In this document: positions 47,441 to 60,404 of the stretch, in pieces | How positions within the stretch are numbered: the first letter of the stretch is position 1 | Layout: every line of letters starts with the position of its first letter | Assembly (NCBI GenBank): GCA_007644065.1 | Contig: VJWN01000012.1 | Coordinates: 1,506,833-1,570,832 of the forward strand | Reading direction: 5' to 3' | DNA from: Margaritispora aquatica | Lineage: Eukaryota; Ascomycota; Leotiomycetes; Helotiales; Discinellaceae | DNA length: 64,000 bases | Made by a program: the position numbers and the translations under genes | Notes under the pieces: model-generated | Databases searched by the model: none | Told to the model about the DNA's origin: nothing | Seen by the model: only the letters and a program-made list of their open reading frames with translations

Positions 47441-48462
47441 TGAGAAAGCAAAGAGCCTGAACCTGAAGCCGAGGTTCATCATGACGGTTTGAAACTATGA
47501 GTTGATACGAGTTTGGATGAAATCGAAGGCAACAGTTCCATCTGGCATGGGTCTCTTGAGCTTTTATATGCCATGCTTAGACTATCCTGATTGTCAATTC
47601 TACGCTCGACGAAGACATATTAAGATTCGAAGTATAAGAAAGTAAATTAGGATACTCACACACAACGAAGCGTACAGCGACGACCAAGTTGCTAACCTCG
47701 CATCGTGACATCATCTCAATACCTTACTCCTAAGAGGTCTCTTATAGATGGAAATAATTTTTCAAGCAACGAGATGCAGTTCTAGTTTGTAAATACCACC
47801 TCGATGCATTCAGAGACGTGCAAAAATAAAACGCCAATGGTAGGCACCTATGCATTCTTGATAAATCCAACAAATTCAAAAGTCAAAGAGAATAGTACGA
47901 GCTTTCCACCCCCCACCAAAAAAATACGCACAAGCAGTACGGAAAACCTGGCTAGTGTTACTTGGCAGCTTAGGTATGATGCCATGCCCCCAATGTTGGT
48001 CCAGACCTAAGGTAAGATCCTTACCAATCGCCAGCCGATGCGAGGAGCAAGCAAAAGCATTGAGCATTAGGCTTTCCACATGTCGAATTTCGTATTTCGT
48101 ATTTCGTACATCACATTATCATGAACACCATAGCCACCAACAGCCGTGCCTGCAATGACATTCCTTTGCATGGACCCATCTCCCAACCATACCTGTCTCA
48201 GCAAACGAAAATATTAATTTTTCGGGTCTAGGGTCCTTTCCTTCCCTCCTCTGTTCACAACTGCTACCCACTAGACACAAGTCTTTATAAACATCACATT
48301 GTACCTTTATTTCTTTCAATACAATCAAAGTGTAGCTTTCTTCACACAAATGCGATTGCCCGAATTTTCCACCCTATCATTCTAGTTTTATTTCTCGTTT
48401 ATTTTCGGCCGTGTTATTTGGTCTTGAGCAATTCCAACACTGAGGGCTGCAATCCACGAGGC
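47441..48462. other. Intergenic; no further gene remnants recognised
   Basis: About 1 kb upstream of the RTA1-like gene. It includes three TTTCGTA units near 48085-48108. No supported gene. Confidence 0.45.
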
Positions 48463-49630
48463 ATGGTTGACAACACCACTGGCACCGTGAATAGTTATGA
48501 TTGGAAGGCATATCGATACGATCCATCTTTAGCAGCAGCGGTGGTCTTCATTGTATGCTTCGCTGTAACTACTTTCTTTCATTTGCACCAGCTGGTGCGA
48601 ACAAGGACCTGGTATTTTATTCCGCTGTGTTGTGGAGGATTTTGTAAGTATTTCATTTACTTTTTTCGCCATATCTTTCTCGCTATTTGGATTCGAGGAT
48701 TTAGATACGTGCAAAAAAATTTAGCACCGCAAGAAACGTCGTCTTGTAGCGTTCTCTGGGAGGGTTTTACTGATATAATCGTAGTCGAATGGATTGGCTA
48801 CATCGGACGTGCTCTATCAAGTCAAGAATCCCCGAACTGGTCCCTAGGCCCATATATCATGCAGACATTGCTGCTGCTTATCGCACCGGCTCTTTTCGCG
48901 GCTAGCATCTACATGGAACTAGGTCTGATTATTGAGTTGGTCGATGGAGAAAATTATGCCATTATCCCAAAGCGTTGGCTCACAAAATTGTTCGTTTGTG
49001 GAGATGTTTTGTCTTTTACACTCCAAATGGCTGGTGAGAGGCTCTTTCAGTATTCTTCTCACTGCCCCTACTAAAGTGTACTTTCTGTGCCCAATTTCAA
49101 GAAAGAAAACCAGCAGTCACTACCACTTTTTCTTTGGTATATTGGAGTAGTGGCATGCACCATTCGTCTTTCCATCCAAACACTAGCTAATACTATTTGT
49201 AGGTGGCGGTATAATGGCTTCAGGAAGTCTCCGCGCGGTTAAACTTGGTGAGAAAATCGTTATCATCGGCCTTTTCGTTCAAATTCTATTCTTTGGTCTC
49301 TTCATTTTCGTTTCCTGCAACTTTGATATACGTCTAAACCGAAACCCAACCGAGAAAGCTACAGAGAGACATTCGATCTGGCGCAAGCGCCTGTACTCAT
49401 TATATGCGGCTAGCGCTTTGATCATGGTCCGTTCTATCTTTCGAGTTGTTGAGTACATACAGGGCAATAACGGGTATTTGTTACGCTACGAGTTTTACTT
49501 GTACGTGTTTGATGCATTACTCATGTTGGCTGTCATGTTGGTCTTCAATATTCTGCATCCAAGTGAGGTGAAGGCTTTGCTGAAAGGAGGGAGAGTCGCC
49601 AAGGGTTTTAAGATGTACAGTATTGGATAA
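48463..49630 (+). CDS. RTA1-like seven-span membrane protein
   Basis: Three exons, 48463..48643, 48785..49033 and 49203..49630, giving 285 aa; phases match. The ATG at 48463 is chosen because no other in-frame ATG precedes it. Seven hydrophobic segments are visible, among them AAAVVFIVCFAVTTFFHL, YIMQTLLLLIAPALFAASIY, FVCGDVLSFTLQMAGGGIMA, IGLFVQILFFGLFIF and FDALLMLAVMLVFNILHPSE. The motifs FFEWIGYIGR, APALFAASIYMELG and FRVVEYIQGNNGYL are hallmarks of the fungal RTA1 (lipid-translocating exporter) family, whose yeast members affect resistance to 7-aminocholesterol and sphingoid bases. It is a plasma-membrane protein; the substrate is unknown. The Zn2Cys6 gene follows convergently after 657 bases. 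Confidence 0.92.
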
Positions 49631-50287
49631 TATTGGCATTTGTGTTTAGAAATGTTGAGACAGCCCAGAGATTCGTGGAAGGGTTTTTGTAAGATTAGTA
49701 TGCTGCATCTTAGAAGCGAGACAAGGGCAGTGCTTGAGTTTTGGATTAATTGTTCAGAGGGGTCTCACGGGATATTTTCACATGTCCTTCTGGTGGCTTT
49801 GGAACATCTCAATAGAGATCAATCTAGAGTGGAATGTTTAAAGTCTTCAATGATCAACCCTTTTCTTGTGTTTGCTACTTATTTGTACAATTGTAAAATA
49901 AGATGTTTATCCAGATCACCCTTCCTCTTCCTATAGTAGAACATCTCTGGAATTCTGATTGATTAAAAGTCTGTAGTAGAATATAGGTTCATGTTAACTT
50001 CAAGGTGCGTCACTTGTATCGCACACCTTGAATTTTAACGTAAAATAATTCCGAGTGGCGTCGAACAGAAATGAATCTTTGGTAATAATGGCGCATTAAG
50101 TGTGCAAACTTTTATTTATATGACGTCTGTATCACTAGCACCTAAATACCACCATTTGCATATTAAACAGCCCTGATTGTCAAGGAACACAAACCATACA
50201 CGATATTCTCAATTAGATCAACACCAATATCATCAAGACACACAATATTGTGAGCAGCACAGGTGTTTTGTTACAATGAGATAATAA
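49631..50287. other. Convergent 3' spacer, no gene seen
   Basis: This lies between the RTA1-like stop (plus) and the regulator stop (minus). AT-rich; no supported frame. Confidence 0.5.
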
Positions 50288-51811
50288 CTATGTAGATAGC
50301 GAGGAGTTGCCTTGCTGCTGAAACTCGCAAACCACGAGATCCTGCAGCGGCCACGCAATCCATACCTCCCAATCGGAACCAATCGTCTGATGGATTGCCT
50401 GTAGTAGCCTCCTACTCATGCCGTGGATCCACCAAAAATCATCCACCTTGTTCAACAGCAAGCAGAAATGCGAGAGCAAGATCAATGCAGCGGGATGATG
50501 CTGTGTTACCATCTCAAGGTACAGATCAGGAACACGGATCGGCCAAGATAGTGCTGCCGATGCCGGGTCATTGTTGCTGTTTGGCGTCGTCATAGTAGTA
50601 TAAATGATCATTAGCCACCTAAGAGCTTCTTTCAATGCCACCACCTCCTCTGTTGTCACAGTCAACTTGTTCGTCTCCCATAACTCCTCCAAGGCAGCAA
50701 AGCGTAATGGCTCGGTAGGATTCATCTCAGCCTCTAACTCTGCCGCCTGGTCCCAGTGCATAATTGGTGCCAACGGACCCTGCTGGATCTCGTCAAAGTA
50801 TGCCTGAACGATCTTGCCGGCACCTCGAAGAAGTTGCACCCACTCAAAAGTACTAGTGCTATTTTCGACAGGCCGCTGCGCCGTCTCAAAGAAGAAATTA
50901 CTACTTTGTTTGGTTGCAGCCCACTCGTACAATGTGAGAAGAGTGCCAAACGCTGAGCACGCGTGGTAGTTCTGAGAGCTGAGGCCTTGGACCGCTGACC
51001 GGAATATTGGGAGTGCGATGGCATGGTGAGATGATGCAGTTGCCAACAGGCTCTCCTTTCTTTCTGGCGATGTACGTGAGAGGTGGGTTGCGGCAAGGGC
51101 GAGTATCTCATGGAGGAGGAAATCGTGCGAGAAGGCGATCTGAGGAACTACAAATTGCCAGACATTTCGCCTTTCAGGAATATGGCTGAAGCTTTGACTG
51201 GTTGCGACAGTGTAGAAATGCAAAAGCTCAAGGTCGCAGAGACTCCACTTTCCACCTGGAACCAAATGGCAATCTGCTGAAAGTCCCGATGGGATAATGG
51301 CTGGAAGAGTGGCAAATGTCGAGACAGAAGCTACCGATATCGTAGAAGGCATGGACCCCGTAGGTGTTGTGGAGGTCGCGTCGCTATTAGGCGTGCCGTG
51401 GGACGTTTGCGAATTTGATGCTGCTGTTGGTGGTGGTGGTGGTGGAGATTTGGGTACTGGATATGTGCATTGTAATGACCGACGTGCGCAAAACAGACAC
51501 GATGGCTTGACCTCATCGCACTTCAATACAAAAAGGTTGATTTAGCAAGCGGAGATTCAAATGTGAAAGAAATATGAATGAAGGGACAGTCAATTAACGA
51601 AATCATGAATAAAAAAATTAAAAGGTGAAAGCGAGTAGGAGATGGGTAACAGTGATCGGTGGTGTAACTGGTTCGGGTGCAAGGCAGTGAGTGAGGTAGA
51701 TGAAAAAAAAATTATAAACTACTCAAGTTTACCTACCTTGATCTTCTTTTGTTTGCAGGTCATACATCCTGTGCGAGACTTCTGGTGATGTCGCCGGGTT
51801 GCTGGATGCAT
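50288..51811 (-). CDS. Zn2Cys6 transcription factor
   Basis: Two exons, 51811..51737 and 51520..50288, phase 0, giving 435 aa. The intron (216 nt, GTAGGT...TTGAAG) splits the zinc cluster, which reads GCMTCKQKKIK plus CDEVKPSCLFC and ARRSLQC, the C-x2-C-x6-C-x6-C-x2-C-x6-C pattern at residues about 17-45. A Pro-rich and Ser/Thr-rich linker follows, then a helical ligand/regulatory region (LELLHFYTVATSQSF, HEILALAATHLSR, ALEELWETNKLTVT) of the type found in UPC2/ECM22-like sterol regulators and many pathway-specific activators. It is nuclear and binds CGG-containing DNA. It lies 1.5 kb from the GH2/PL4 enzyme pair, whose shared promoter has paired CGG...CCG elements, so it is a candidate regulator of that pair; this is inference only. 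Confidence 0.93.
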
Positions 51812-53283
51812 ATTCGTTCGTCTTGCGAAGAATAGTCTTTACAGCTAGCAGCCGAATACGCACTGATCGCAATTGTGGTGTAAACGCGCTAGATCGTATC
51901 AGATCGTATTGTACCGTATTTCACCTTATTTCACCGTATTGCTTCGTATTGATTCACTGTCACTGACTGTTTGTGTCGTATTGCACCATCCCGTGCCGAT
52001 GATACATGGGGCTGAATCAAAATTGAGTGAACAGATAATCCGGTAGGGCAATTTCGTATCCGATATTTATTTTATTATGACTCAGATAAAGGATTGGGTC
52101 CGGATTGAGATGTCTGTACGGAAATCAGATACGGTAGATGGGAAGCCTTGGTTCGTAATGGCTGTGGTAGATACCTTCGGAAAGCGTTGAATTGAAACAG
52201 AAGCTAATTAGGTAAGCTCGGAAATGCTCGTGGCTAGTCGCTTGCTTGAGGAGCAAGTGAGCGTTTAGGGTAAGTATGATTGTTATTACCCAATAATTCG
52301 AGGCATCGTATTTCGCATTTCGCATTTCGTGTTTCGTGTTTCGTTTTTCGCATTCGGCAGTTCACTCACTAGATTCACAGGTATGCCTGCTCTATGCATG
52401 CCCATGCTCGTGCATCCAAGCCAGAAAATGGGTAACAAAAGTTTATCCAGTCGGGTCGGCTCGCTTACAGTAACCTTGTCATTAATCTAAGATGTATATT
52501 TCGTGTTATCGAATTTGAGCACGGCCACAACGGGTTTGTTGCAACTCATGATATTTTCCTTTATTTGTTCGATGAGGTGCCTATGTTAGGTTTTCAGATC
52601 ATGTTTCATATCCTCCACGCTGGACAAGTCTTCCCACCAAAATTCAATGTGTACAAGCTGGATGGTGAAGAGAATAGTAATATGCAATTACAGGATAGAT
52701 TGGGATAGCCACCATAGCCTAAACAGAAAAGAGGCGTGTAGTATTAGAGTCCAAAACAGCCACTGTAAGAAAAATATCGCTGCCACTAACATAACTGAGG
52801 AATGAATAAACAATTAGACTATTTACTCTTAAGATTGAGATGCGGAGCCGGTGGCTAGGGATTCACATGCCGTGGTTGATCTCTATATATCATTGATTTG
52901 GCACTAGAATAAAAGGGCGCTGATGGAAATTCAACGGAAGCAAAGTTAAGATCAACCGCCATTTGATTATGTACACCAGCTGCTTGAAAAGGATATCGAG
53001 TCATACAATCGGAATTGAGAATATATTGCCGGCAGCATTGGCGCCGCTTGTAGGTTCTTAACAGGAGAAAAGACAAAGGCCCTTCACCATATCTAGAGAC
53101 AGAGTGGTGAGACGTATTGTATTATAAAATAACTACTTCAGGAACAGCATAGTGCACCTATATACTCAGTACTTTCTCTTCTTCCTGATCCAAACTCCTG
53201 AGTATACAACAGGGCTAGCGCCCACAAGAAAGATAAAGCCATAGAAAGATCATTAAATTTCCCTCTCCAAAAATTAGTGGCTT
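51812..53283. other. Intergenic with TTTCG/CGTAT repeats
   Basis: Upstream region of the Zn2Cys6 gene. It holds CGTATT-type repeats at 51896-51950 and TTTCG(C/T) repeats at 52312-52356. No gene is seen. Confidence 0.5.
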
Positions 53284-56088
53284 CTAATTAGCCTTGATTT
53301 TCACCTCCGACCCATTAAGACCCGGCGCAGAAGCTGTGACTGTGAATGTACCAGATTTGCCAGGCTTGGCTCGGACAATGACTAGCGCATTCCCATTGAA
53401 AGCCTTGCGAGTATGTGATGGGAAAACAGTCGTGTCGGTCGAATCACCATTGTCTGTAGCTAGAATCTCGCCACCATCGCTTACAGCGAAGGTGATCTCA
53501 TCATCTGCGCGGGGTACAATATCTCCATTACTGTCAGTGACAGTGAGGGAGATGAACGACAGGTCTTTACCATCGCCTTTAATCACAGCTCGGTCAGCGC
53601 TGATCTTTAGCGTTTGAGAAACACCTGCAGTCTTCACAGAGGCTTCTGCCCACACCTTCCCTTTTTTGTAGGTGACAACGTTCAGTTTTCCTGGTTGGTA
53701 CACAACTTTGTCCCATCGAAAGCGGTAAGTGAATGGAGCTTTCTTTAATCGGCCTTGTGATTTTCCATTCAAGAAGAGCTCGGCTTCATCAGCTGAGGAA
53801 TGGACATGGACTGGGGTAATCTCGTTGACGCGTTCAGGCCAAGTCCAGTGCGGAAGAATGTGAGCGAACTTCAGATCGGGACGCCAACGCGCCTGGTAAA
53901 GGAAGAAGCGATCCTTCTTGAAGCCAGCCAGATCGATGATACCGAAGGACGAACTACGTGACAAAAGATATGGATGTGGCTCGCCTAGATAATCGAAGCC
54001 ACTCCAAACAAAGCCACCAGCAACATACGGATATTTGTCTTGTTTCTCGAATACTCTGTCAGGAGAAGATCCGGCATCTGTCGTATACAGATCATAAGAA
54101 CTAATGTGTCGTGACGTTGAATTGCCGCCGTTTGTTGCACCGACCGGTGAGCTGGTCTCATTCGTCACTGGAAAGATGTATACACCCCTTGTGCTGAGAC
54201 TGGACGAATACTCAGATCCAAGAATCAGCTTCCCTGGGTAGATAGCATGAAAGTAGGGATATTCTGGTGCTTTGGTAGACGCCGTTGTTAAATTATCATA
54301 ATAAGGCGGCGTGTCTGCTATTCCTTCACCACGATAATTCAGGTTGATGATGTCAGGAACTCCAGCGAAAGGCGATGCAGGCCCAACGCAGCATTGGGAC
54401 ATTGAAGCTGGCCTAGTTGCATCCTCCTCGTGAACAATATCGCGAAGCATTTCAGAAACGATCATTCCTCTGCCTCCTGCGATGGAATCCTGCTCACGAA
54501 CTTCATTACCGTAGCTCCTATATCGCGGTTAGTATCATTAACGCGTTTTGGGCAGGTAGAACTTTTTGGAATAAAAGTTTCATGGAGCAATAAAAATGAA
54601 AATGTTTGTCTCCCGAAAGAGCAGGAGAAACACAGAGTTTACTAACCAGGACATGATGGACGGGTGATTTCGATCGCGGCGAAGGAAAGACCGCAGGTCT
54701 GGCTCATGCCAGTCCGTGAAGATAAGATGAAAATCGTTTCTGGTCTTGTTTCTCTCCCACATGTCAAAGATCTCATCTATGACGAGGAACCCCAATCGAT
54801 CCGTCAGCTCCAATAATCCAGTCGCTGGAGGATTGTGCGACAATCGGATGGCATTAACTCCCAACTCATGAAGTATCTCTAACTGCCTTTCAGCTGCTCG
54901 AACATTGAAAGCCGATCCTAATGCGCCTAGATCGTGGTGCTGATTGACTCCCTGGATATACGTGTGCTTTCCATTGACTAAAAGTCCCCTGTTGGCATCG
55001 TAACTTATGTCGCGAATGCCGAAGCTGGTCTGATAAGTATCAATGACCGTATCTCCCTGAGACAGGCGTGTAACGGCGACGTAAAGATTTGGCGTTTGAG
55101 CTGGTGCTGGTCCCCACAACTTTGGATTTCTCAAGGTCACTGAGCTTTTCAGAGCTGTCTTCTGACCCGCCTTAATTGACAATGTCTCTTTTGGGAAGGC
55201 GCCCACTTGGTTTAAAGCTTCCCGTGTCACCGGATCGTAAATGTGAATAGCAGTGGTAACTTCAATGCTCAATTCCTTGGTTGCCTTGTTCACTACCTGC
55301 ACAGCAAGATTGAGGGTTGCGGAAGCATCTGATACATCTTTAGATGTGATGAAGGTTCCGTATTGGCCAACCTGCACCGAGGGGATTTTCGTGAGCCAGA
55401 CGTCACGGTAGATACCAGCACCAGGGTAGAAACGTGATGAAAGGACTCCATTGTCAACACGAATGGCCAGTTGGTTGTCATCTCCAACTTTGAGATATGG
55501 AGTGAGGTCTAAGCGAAAGGAGTTGTAGCCAAATGGCCAACCTCCAACCAACTGCTCGTTAACCCACACCATCGAGTAAGACATGGCACCCTCCACCTCA
55601 AGGTAAATTGATTTGCCTTCATCTTTTGTGGTTTTCTCAAGTTTTCGGCGATACCAACCCACTCCATTGATAGGCAAGCGACCAATTGGCCCCCCAATCA
55701 CCGAATTGGCCCCATCAATAAAGGGTCCTTTGATGGCCCAATCATGCGGCAGCGCGATTGACTCCCAGGAGGAATCATTGAATGATTCCTGCACGTAGGG
55801 AACATCAATATTGGGATTGCCCGCTGGCCGCTCGTGTCTGTCTGCGGGGTCATTGATGAAGTCGTTGGCCGAAGGGAGAATCCATGCCTTTAATGCCGTC
55901 GCTGTAGGAGGTGTGTCATTGCGGAAGTCATAGGTAAGCCCATCCGTATTGTTTTCCGAGCGGAAGAAGCTCCAGCCTGTGTCGAGTCTGGTTTCCTCTC
56001 GACTGGGATTTTGTCGTCCAAAAACGTAGGCATTGACAAGTTGGTTCTGAGCGAGCAAAAAGACGTTCAGAAGAATGAGAGAACGCAT
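53284..56088 (-). CDS. Secreted GH2 beta-galactosidase (or related GH2 exoglycosidase)
   Basis: Two exons, 56088..54647 and 54517..53284, phase 2, giving 891 aa. A signal peptide is visible (RSLILLNVFLLAQNQLVNA). The sugar-binding domain contains VPYVQESFNDSSWESIALPH and GVGWYRRK. The TIM barrel starts near RGLLVNGKHTYIQGVNQHHD and has VNAIRLSHNPP and VIDEIFDMWER. The acid/base Glu lies in SYGNEV right after the splice joint, and the nucleophile is probably the Glu of ILGSEYSSS. WSGFDYLGEPHPY follows, then C-terminal beta-sandwich domains (residues about 640-891) with an invasin/Big-like segment ISLTVTDSNGDIVP. It acts outside the cell on terminal beta-galactosyl residues. It is divergent from the rhamnogalacturonan lyase, which fits debranching of pectic galactan. 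The exact GH2 activity (galactosidase or glucuronidase) is inferred. Confidence 0.9.
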
Positions 56089-56904
56089 TGTGAATTGTAA
56101 GCACTGCTAGAACTACTGAGAAGAGCAACATCTCACAACTACTAAATTACTTATTACTTATATGAATATCGACACCACTGTATGAACCCCATAATGCAAC
56201 AATACTCTAAGATTACTCGGTGCATCTCATCTGAAAAATTCCAACTAACAATGTGGAATCGGTCGCTGATTGACCGTTGATTGACCGATTTTGTACTCTT
56301 CGTGACATTTACAAATGGATTCGATGACGGATATGCAAGATGCCGTGTGATGAAAGTGACGGCATCTGTGACGGATATGCACGACTGCCGTGTGGGTGCT
56401 GGTGGTGGAAAACTCCGAGATTTCCATGCGCGGATAAAGTATTCATTGGGCGCTCGAACATCATAAAAGTAGTTCGCAGTCCTCCGCTCTCCACTTTCTC
56501 GCTTACCCCCCGCAACCCCGCCTCCCCACGTCCTCACTTCCCGCTCTGCTTCGCGACAAGCTGGCCCGATCAGTGGCGGAGTCTGGCCGCCACACTACCT
56601 AGTAACAATTGCGAGATGGTCACGGACATTCATCGCACTCAAGCCACACTGTCTGTTTGGAATATATTAACGGAGAGTAGAACGGGGCGCTAGTCATCTA
56701 GTCTCCTTACGACCAGAACAATGTCAAGTGAGCACGTCGTCGTCGTCACCGTCGTGGTGAATATTCCCGAGAGAGGGGAGAAGCGGAAAATCTTTTAGGA
56801 CAAGCAACATATGTAAAGAAGAATCCTATTGAGTTTTCAAGGGCGTTTGTGTTGAGCAGCCAGCAAGAGTTCTCAGAATCCAGTGATCTTCCCCAGGCGT
56901 CAAA
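56089..56904. promoter_or_regulatory. Bidirectional promoter of the GH2 and PL4 enzyme genes
   Basis: The 816 bases lie between two divergent secreted-enzyme starts. Two GATTGACCG copies occur at about 56266-56288. A 25-26-base direct repeat with paired CGG and CCG triplets follows at 56325-56394. Confidence 0.65.
56325..56394 (+). promoter_or_regulatory. Direct repeat with CGG-N12/13-CCG, candidate zinc-cluster binding sites
   Basis: Copy 1 spans 56325-56349 and copy 2 spans 56369-56394. Both read TGACGGATATGCA, then A/C and GA, an optional C, and TGCCGTGTG. CGG and CCG face each other over 12 and 13 bases. Inverted CGG triplets with a fixed gap are the usual target of Zn2Cys6 dimers; binding here is not shown. 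Confidence 0.45.
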
Positions 56905-58976
56905 ATGAAGGACTTATTTGTTCAAGCAGCAATACTGCTCAACCTTCTCTCCTTTGTTACAGCTGCTCCCTTTTTCACTCAGATCAACAGCAAAACCTGG
57001 GTGTTTGGCAATGAACTTTGGAATGTGACCCAGAAGGGAAGTATCGCAAAGCCGCTCTACTACAAGAATAAAGAATTGGTTGGAAAAGCTGTGGGACATT
57101 ACTACAGCTCTAGTATGTTGTTGAGTTTCGCATTGCACCTATCCCCATCCCTGCTTTCGCTTAGCTCTTCTCACTCCAGTACCTGCATCACTAACATTGT
57201 CCGATTCGTCAGGTAACACAACTTCCAACTTCACGATCAGTTCTGCAAGCATCATATCAGAAGGTGAATACCAAGGCACACCATACATTGATGTTTCGTT
57301 GAATTGCCCAGCGGGCGAAGAACACTGGGTTATCTTCACTGGCCTAGCAGGCGCGTATCAGTACTTTGTGAATACGGGCTTGTCAGACCAAGGCGAGTAC
57401 CGATCTCTTTGGCGGCTAGATAATACGACTTTCACCCATGGCAAGACCGACAAAAGAGACGAAGAGTTCCCACCATTATCTTGGTATACACCAGAAACAA
57501 AGGTCTTCGACTCGACTCACATTCTCCCTGATGGAACGTATACCACCAAGTACGACTTTACTAGTTTCCTCAGGAGCCTGAAATACTATGGTGTCTACGG
57601 AACTGGCTTTGGCAGTTGGTACATCAACCCTGGCAAGGATTACTACAATGGGGATCACATGCGACAGGAGCTGACGGTAAGCTTCCCCATCCTAGTTTTG
57701 ATATGCATGGCTTATGCTCGAGTATAACTAGTATGGGAAACGATTTAGAAGACTAATCTCAACATCATTAACAGGTCCATCGCGAGGCAGTAAGCGGCGA
57801 CTCAGTACAGCTCAATATGCTTCATGGAACTCACTTCTTTCGATCCATCAATGACTCCATCCCTGTTGGTAAAATGGTAAGTCAACCCTCAATATTCGTT
57901 TTGTGATCTGGGAACACTCAATTATGATGTGCTATCTTGTATAACAGTCATTTATGGTTCTCATTATCGCAGCTAAAGGCCAGAGGGACCTTTGTTAATG
58001 ATCTTCATTGCTAATCAGTGTTATATAGTGGGGACCATGGCTTTGGTATCTCAACGACGGTTCTCAAAGCGATGTCGAGGAGCGAGCAACTTCAGAATTC
58101 GCAGCATGGCCGTATCCTTGGTTGAATAACACCGCCTATCACTCCCGTGGCAGTATCTCGGGACGTCTCGTTCTCTCAGATGGCCGCCCAGCTTCTCGTG
58201 CCGCCATCTTCTTAGGCGATAGCAACTCCACAACGGACACTGTTCGCCAAGGAAGCAACTACTACTACACCAGCTACGCTGATGCTTCAGGCAACTTCAA
58301 AATCGAAAATGTACGTGAAGGAGTATATGGTTTACGAGCCTGGTCAAACGGAAGCTCCATCGCCGACGTCTCCACGGTGTTCACGCGCAACGGGGTAACC
58401 ATTGCAAATAATAAGACCACCAAGCTCGGCACGCTCGAATGGCAACTGCCCAACCGAAAGCGAATCTGGCGCATCGGAGATTTCGACCGCACAGCCTATG
58501 GGTTCAAAGTCGGCGGCGCACCATATGCATACGGCCTTGCAGATCTCTGCCCTGCCGACATCAACTATGTTATTAGCAATTCCAACGCAAGCGATTGGTG
58601 TTACGCGCAAACTAAGCTTGGAAATTGGTCCATTTCGTTTCCCGTTGCCCTCACGCAGGTTTCTCTTACCAGAAAGCCTACGCTCGTGGTCTCTCTTGCG
58701 GGCTGGGTAGTGAACGCTAGCACCACCGTGCTTCTGAATGACCACAAGATTGGAGAGCTCTCGGGATTTACCAATGATGGGTCCCTTTACCGAAGCTCTA
58801 CAATCTCTGGCGACTGGAGATTCTTTGAGTTTCCATTTGATGCAAAATACTTAAGGCTTGGGTCTCTAAAGACAAACAAGGTCACCTTCCAATTGTATAG
58901 TAACTTGGGACTTGAATCAGCCTTGACTACCACGCAAAGGGGTGCGATGTTTGATGCTGTCGCATTGGATTGGTAG
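56905..58976 (+). CDS. Secreted rhamnogalacturonan lyase (PL4)
   Basis: Four exons: 56905..57112, 57213..57676, 57775..57876 and 58029..58976, giving 573 aa with matching phases. A signal peptide opens the protein (LFVQAAILLNLLSFVTA). The N-terminal catalytic beta-sandwich includes LWRLDNTTFTHGKTDKRDEE, YYGVYGTGFGSWYINPGKDY and NGDHMRQELTVHREA. HGTHFF and WGPWLWYLNDGS follow, then a FnIII-like middle domain (GRLVLSDGRPASRAAIFLGD; VREGVYGLRAWSNG) and a CBM-like C-terminal jelly roll (IWRIGDFDRTAYGFKVGG). This three-domain order is that of PL4 lyases, which cleave the rhamnose-galacturonate backbone of pectin rhamnogalacturonan-I by beta-elimination. Many Asn-x-Ser/Thr sites suit an extracellular glycoprotein. 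It is divergent from the GH2 enzyme. Confidence 0.92.
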
Positions 58977-59995
58977 TTGTAGTAGCAGGTCTGGTAGGCA
59001 TATATAGAAATGAGTAGTACTGATGGTCAAGGCGAGCTTTCGTTTTGTAAAAAGTAACTAAAAGTCCAATATTATCATTTTGATCTTCGATGGATCACTT
59101 TTGACACCGCAGAGTCGTCCATCACTTATACTGGCTAGTATTTGGTGCACAACGCAACCCGTAGAACTAGCTACAAAGCTTTGACAGCTCATTATACAAA
59201 CTCTATCATTGTACTCGATTCACTGCGTTCTATTGCCGTGTCTGAAATTGCTACTACCCACCCCACAAACAGACCCCAGCGCCATATATACCTACTCTAT
59301 ATGATCAAATCTTGGTTTTTGTTGAAACACTGAGCAAAATATGATCTGTTTCTCTACCATTATGGCTATTTCGAACAATCAAGAAATACTTCTTCCCCTA
59401 GTGTCTTAAATTTCTAGCGACTTCTATACGCCAAATACCCTTGAAACGTGGCTGCGCTGAAGTTTATTTCAGGGATGAGAGAGTAAAAACGCCTTTGGAA
59501 TTTCTCTGGGTTGGAAATACACGAGCTAAGCAGTTTAGGGGTTTGAAAGCATTTGATGTGGAGAATTGGGCCTTGAAAGTCATATCGAAGCCACCATTTC
59601 TCTTTTGATTTAACCTGCCGCCAGTTTGGCTCTCCCTTGTATTCTTCTATCCACAGATTTTTATTCTTAACAACACCAGATAAATTGAACCATTTCGATA
59701 CTGCTTATTCCATTTGACATTATCGGGTGTTGTAGTATATCATACGGTTACAAAAGGAAATGTCGACAACCTTCCAGATCATGACTAAAGGTAAGCCTTG
59801 CCCTCAAGTTTTTTCTTTCTCTAGCTATTTCCGAGAAGCTGATTGAGTATATAGGCTATATTTATATATCAGTAGACGGGAGTTGAAGTTTGAGGCCACT
59901 ATAGAAAAAGCACATCTAATTCTTCGGGGGAAACCAAAAGGTGAGTTCTACAGCTGAAATCATCTTATAATACTCTAGTTATTGTATACTTACAG
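58977..59995. other. Downstream region with possible leading exons of the broken gene
   Basis: No intact gene. At 59760 an ATG is followed by GTAAGC and GTGAGT donor-like sites and AT-rich acceptors, but no joint keeps an open frame into 59996, so these may be decayed first exons. Confidence 0.35.
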
Positions 59996-60404
59996 TATAT
60001 TTAGCTTCTACTTCCGATAATGTCTATGAAAATATAGCTAAAAATTGGCTCTTGCGGGACGACTGTGTAAAACCCTTTGGTGATAAACGCCAAAATTTAA
60101 GACTTGTCTGTACATTAAACCTCGATCATGACCTTCTCTTGTACTCAGATGAGAGTGGTCGTATTCAACTTCCTTTGGCTCGTTTAAGAGATTCCGGTTC
60201 TGCTCCTTTACAAAGGTCCGAATTCACTGTCTTTGAAATAGCGTCTCCTCTTCAGGTAGATATGGTTAAGTCACCTTTACCGTACTGGAATTTCTTAACG
60301 CCAGTACCCAAACGCCATCTTGCCTTTTCTTCACGTGTTCTGTTGGACTTCGCAAGCCAATGGCACCATATACTTCGATCTTCTTACGCCGAAACTACTT
60401 TCCT

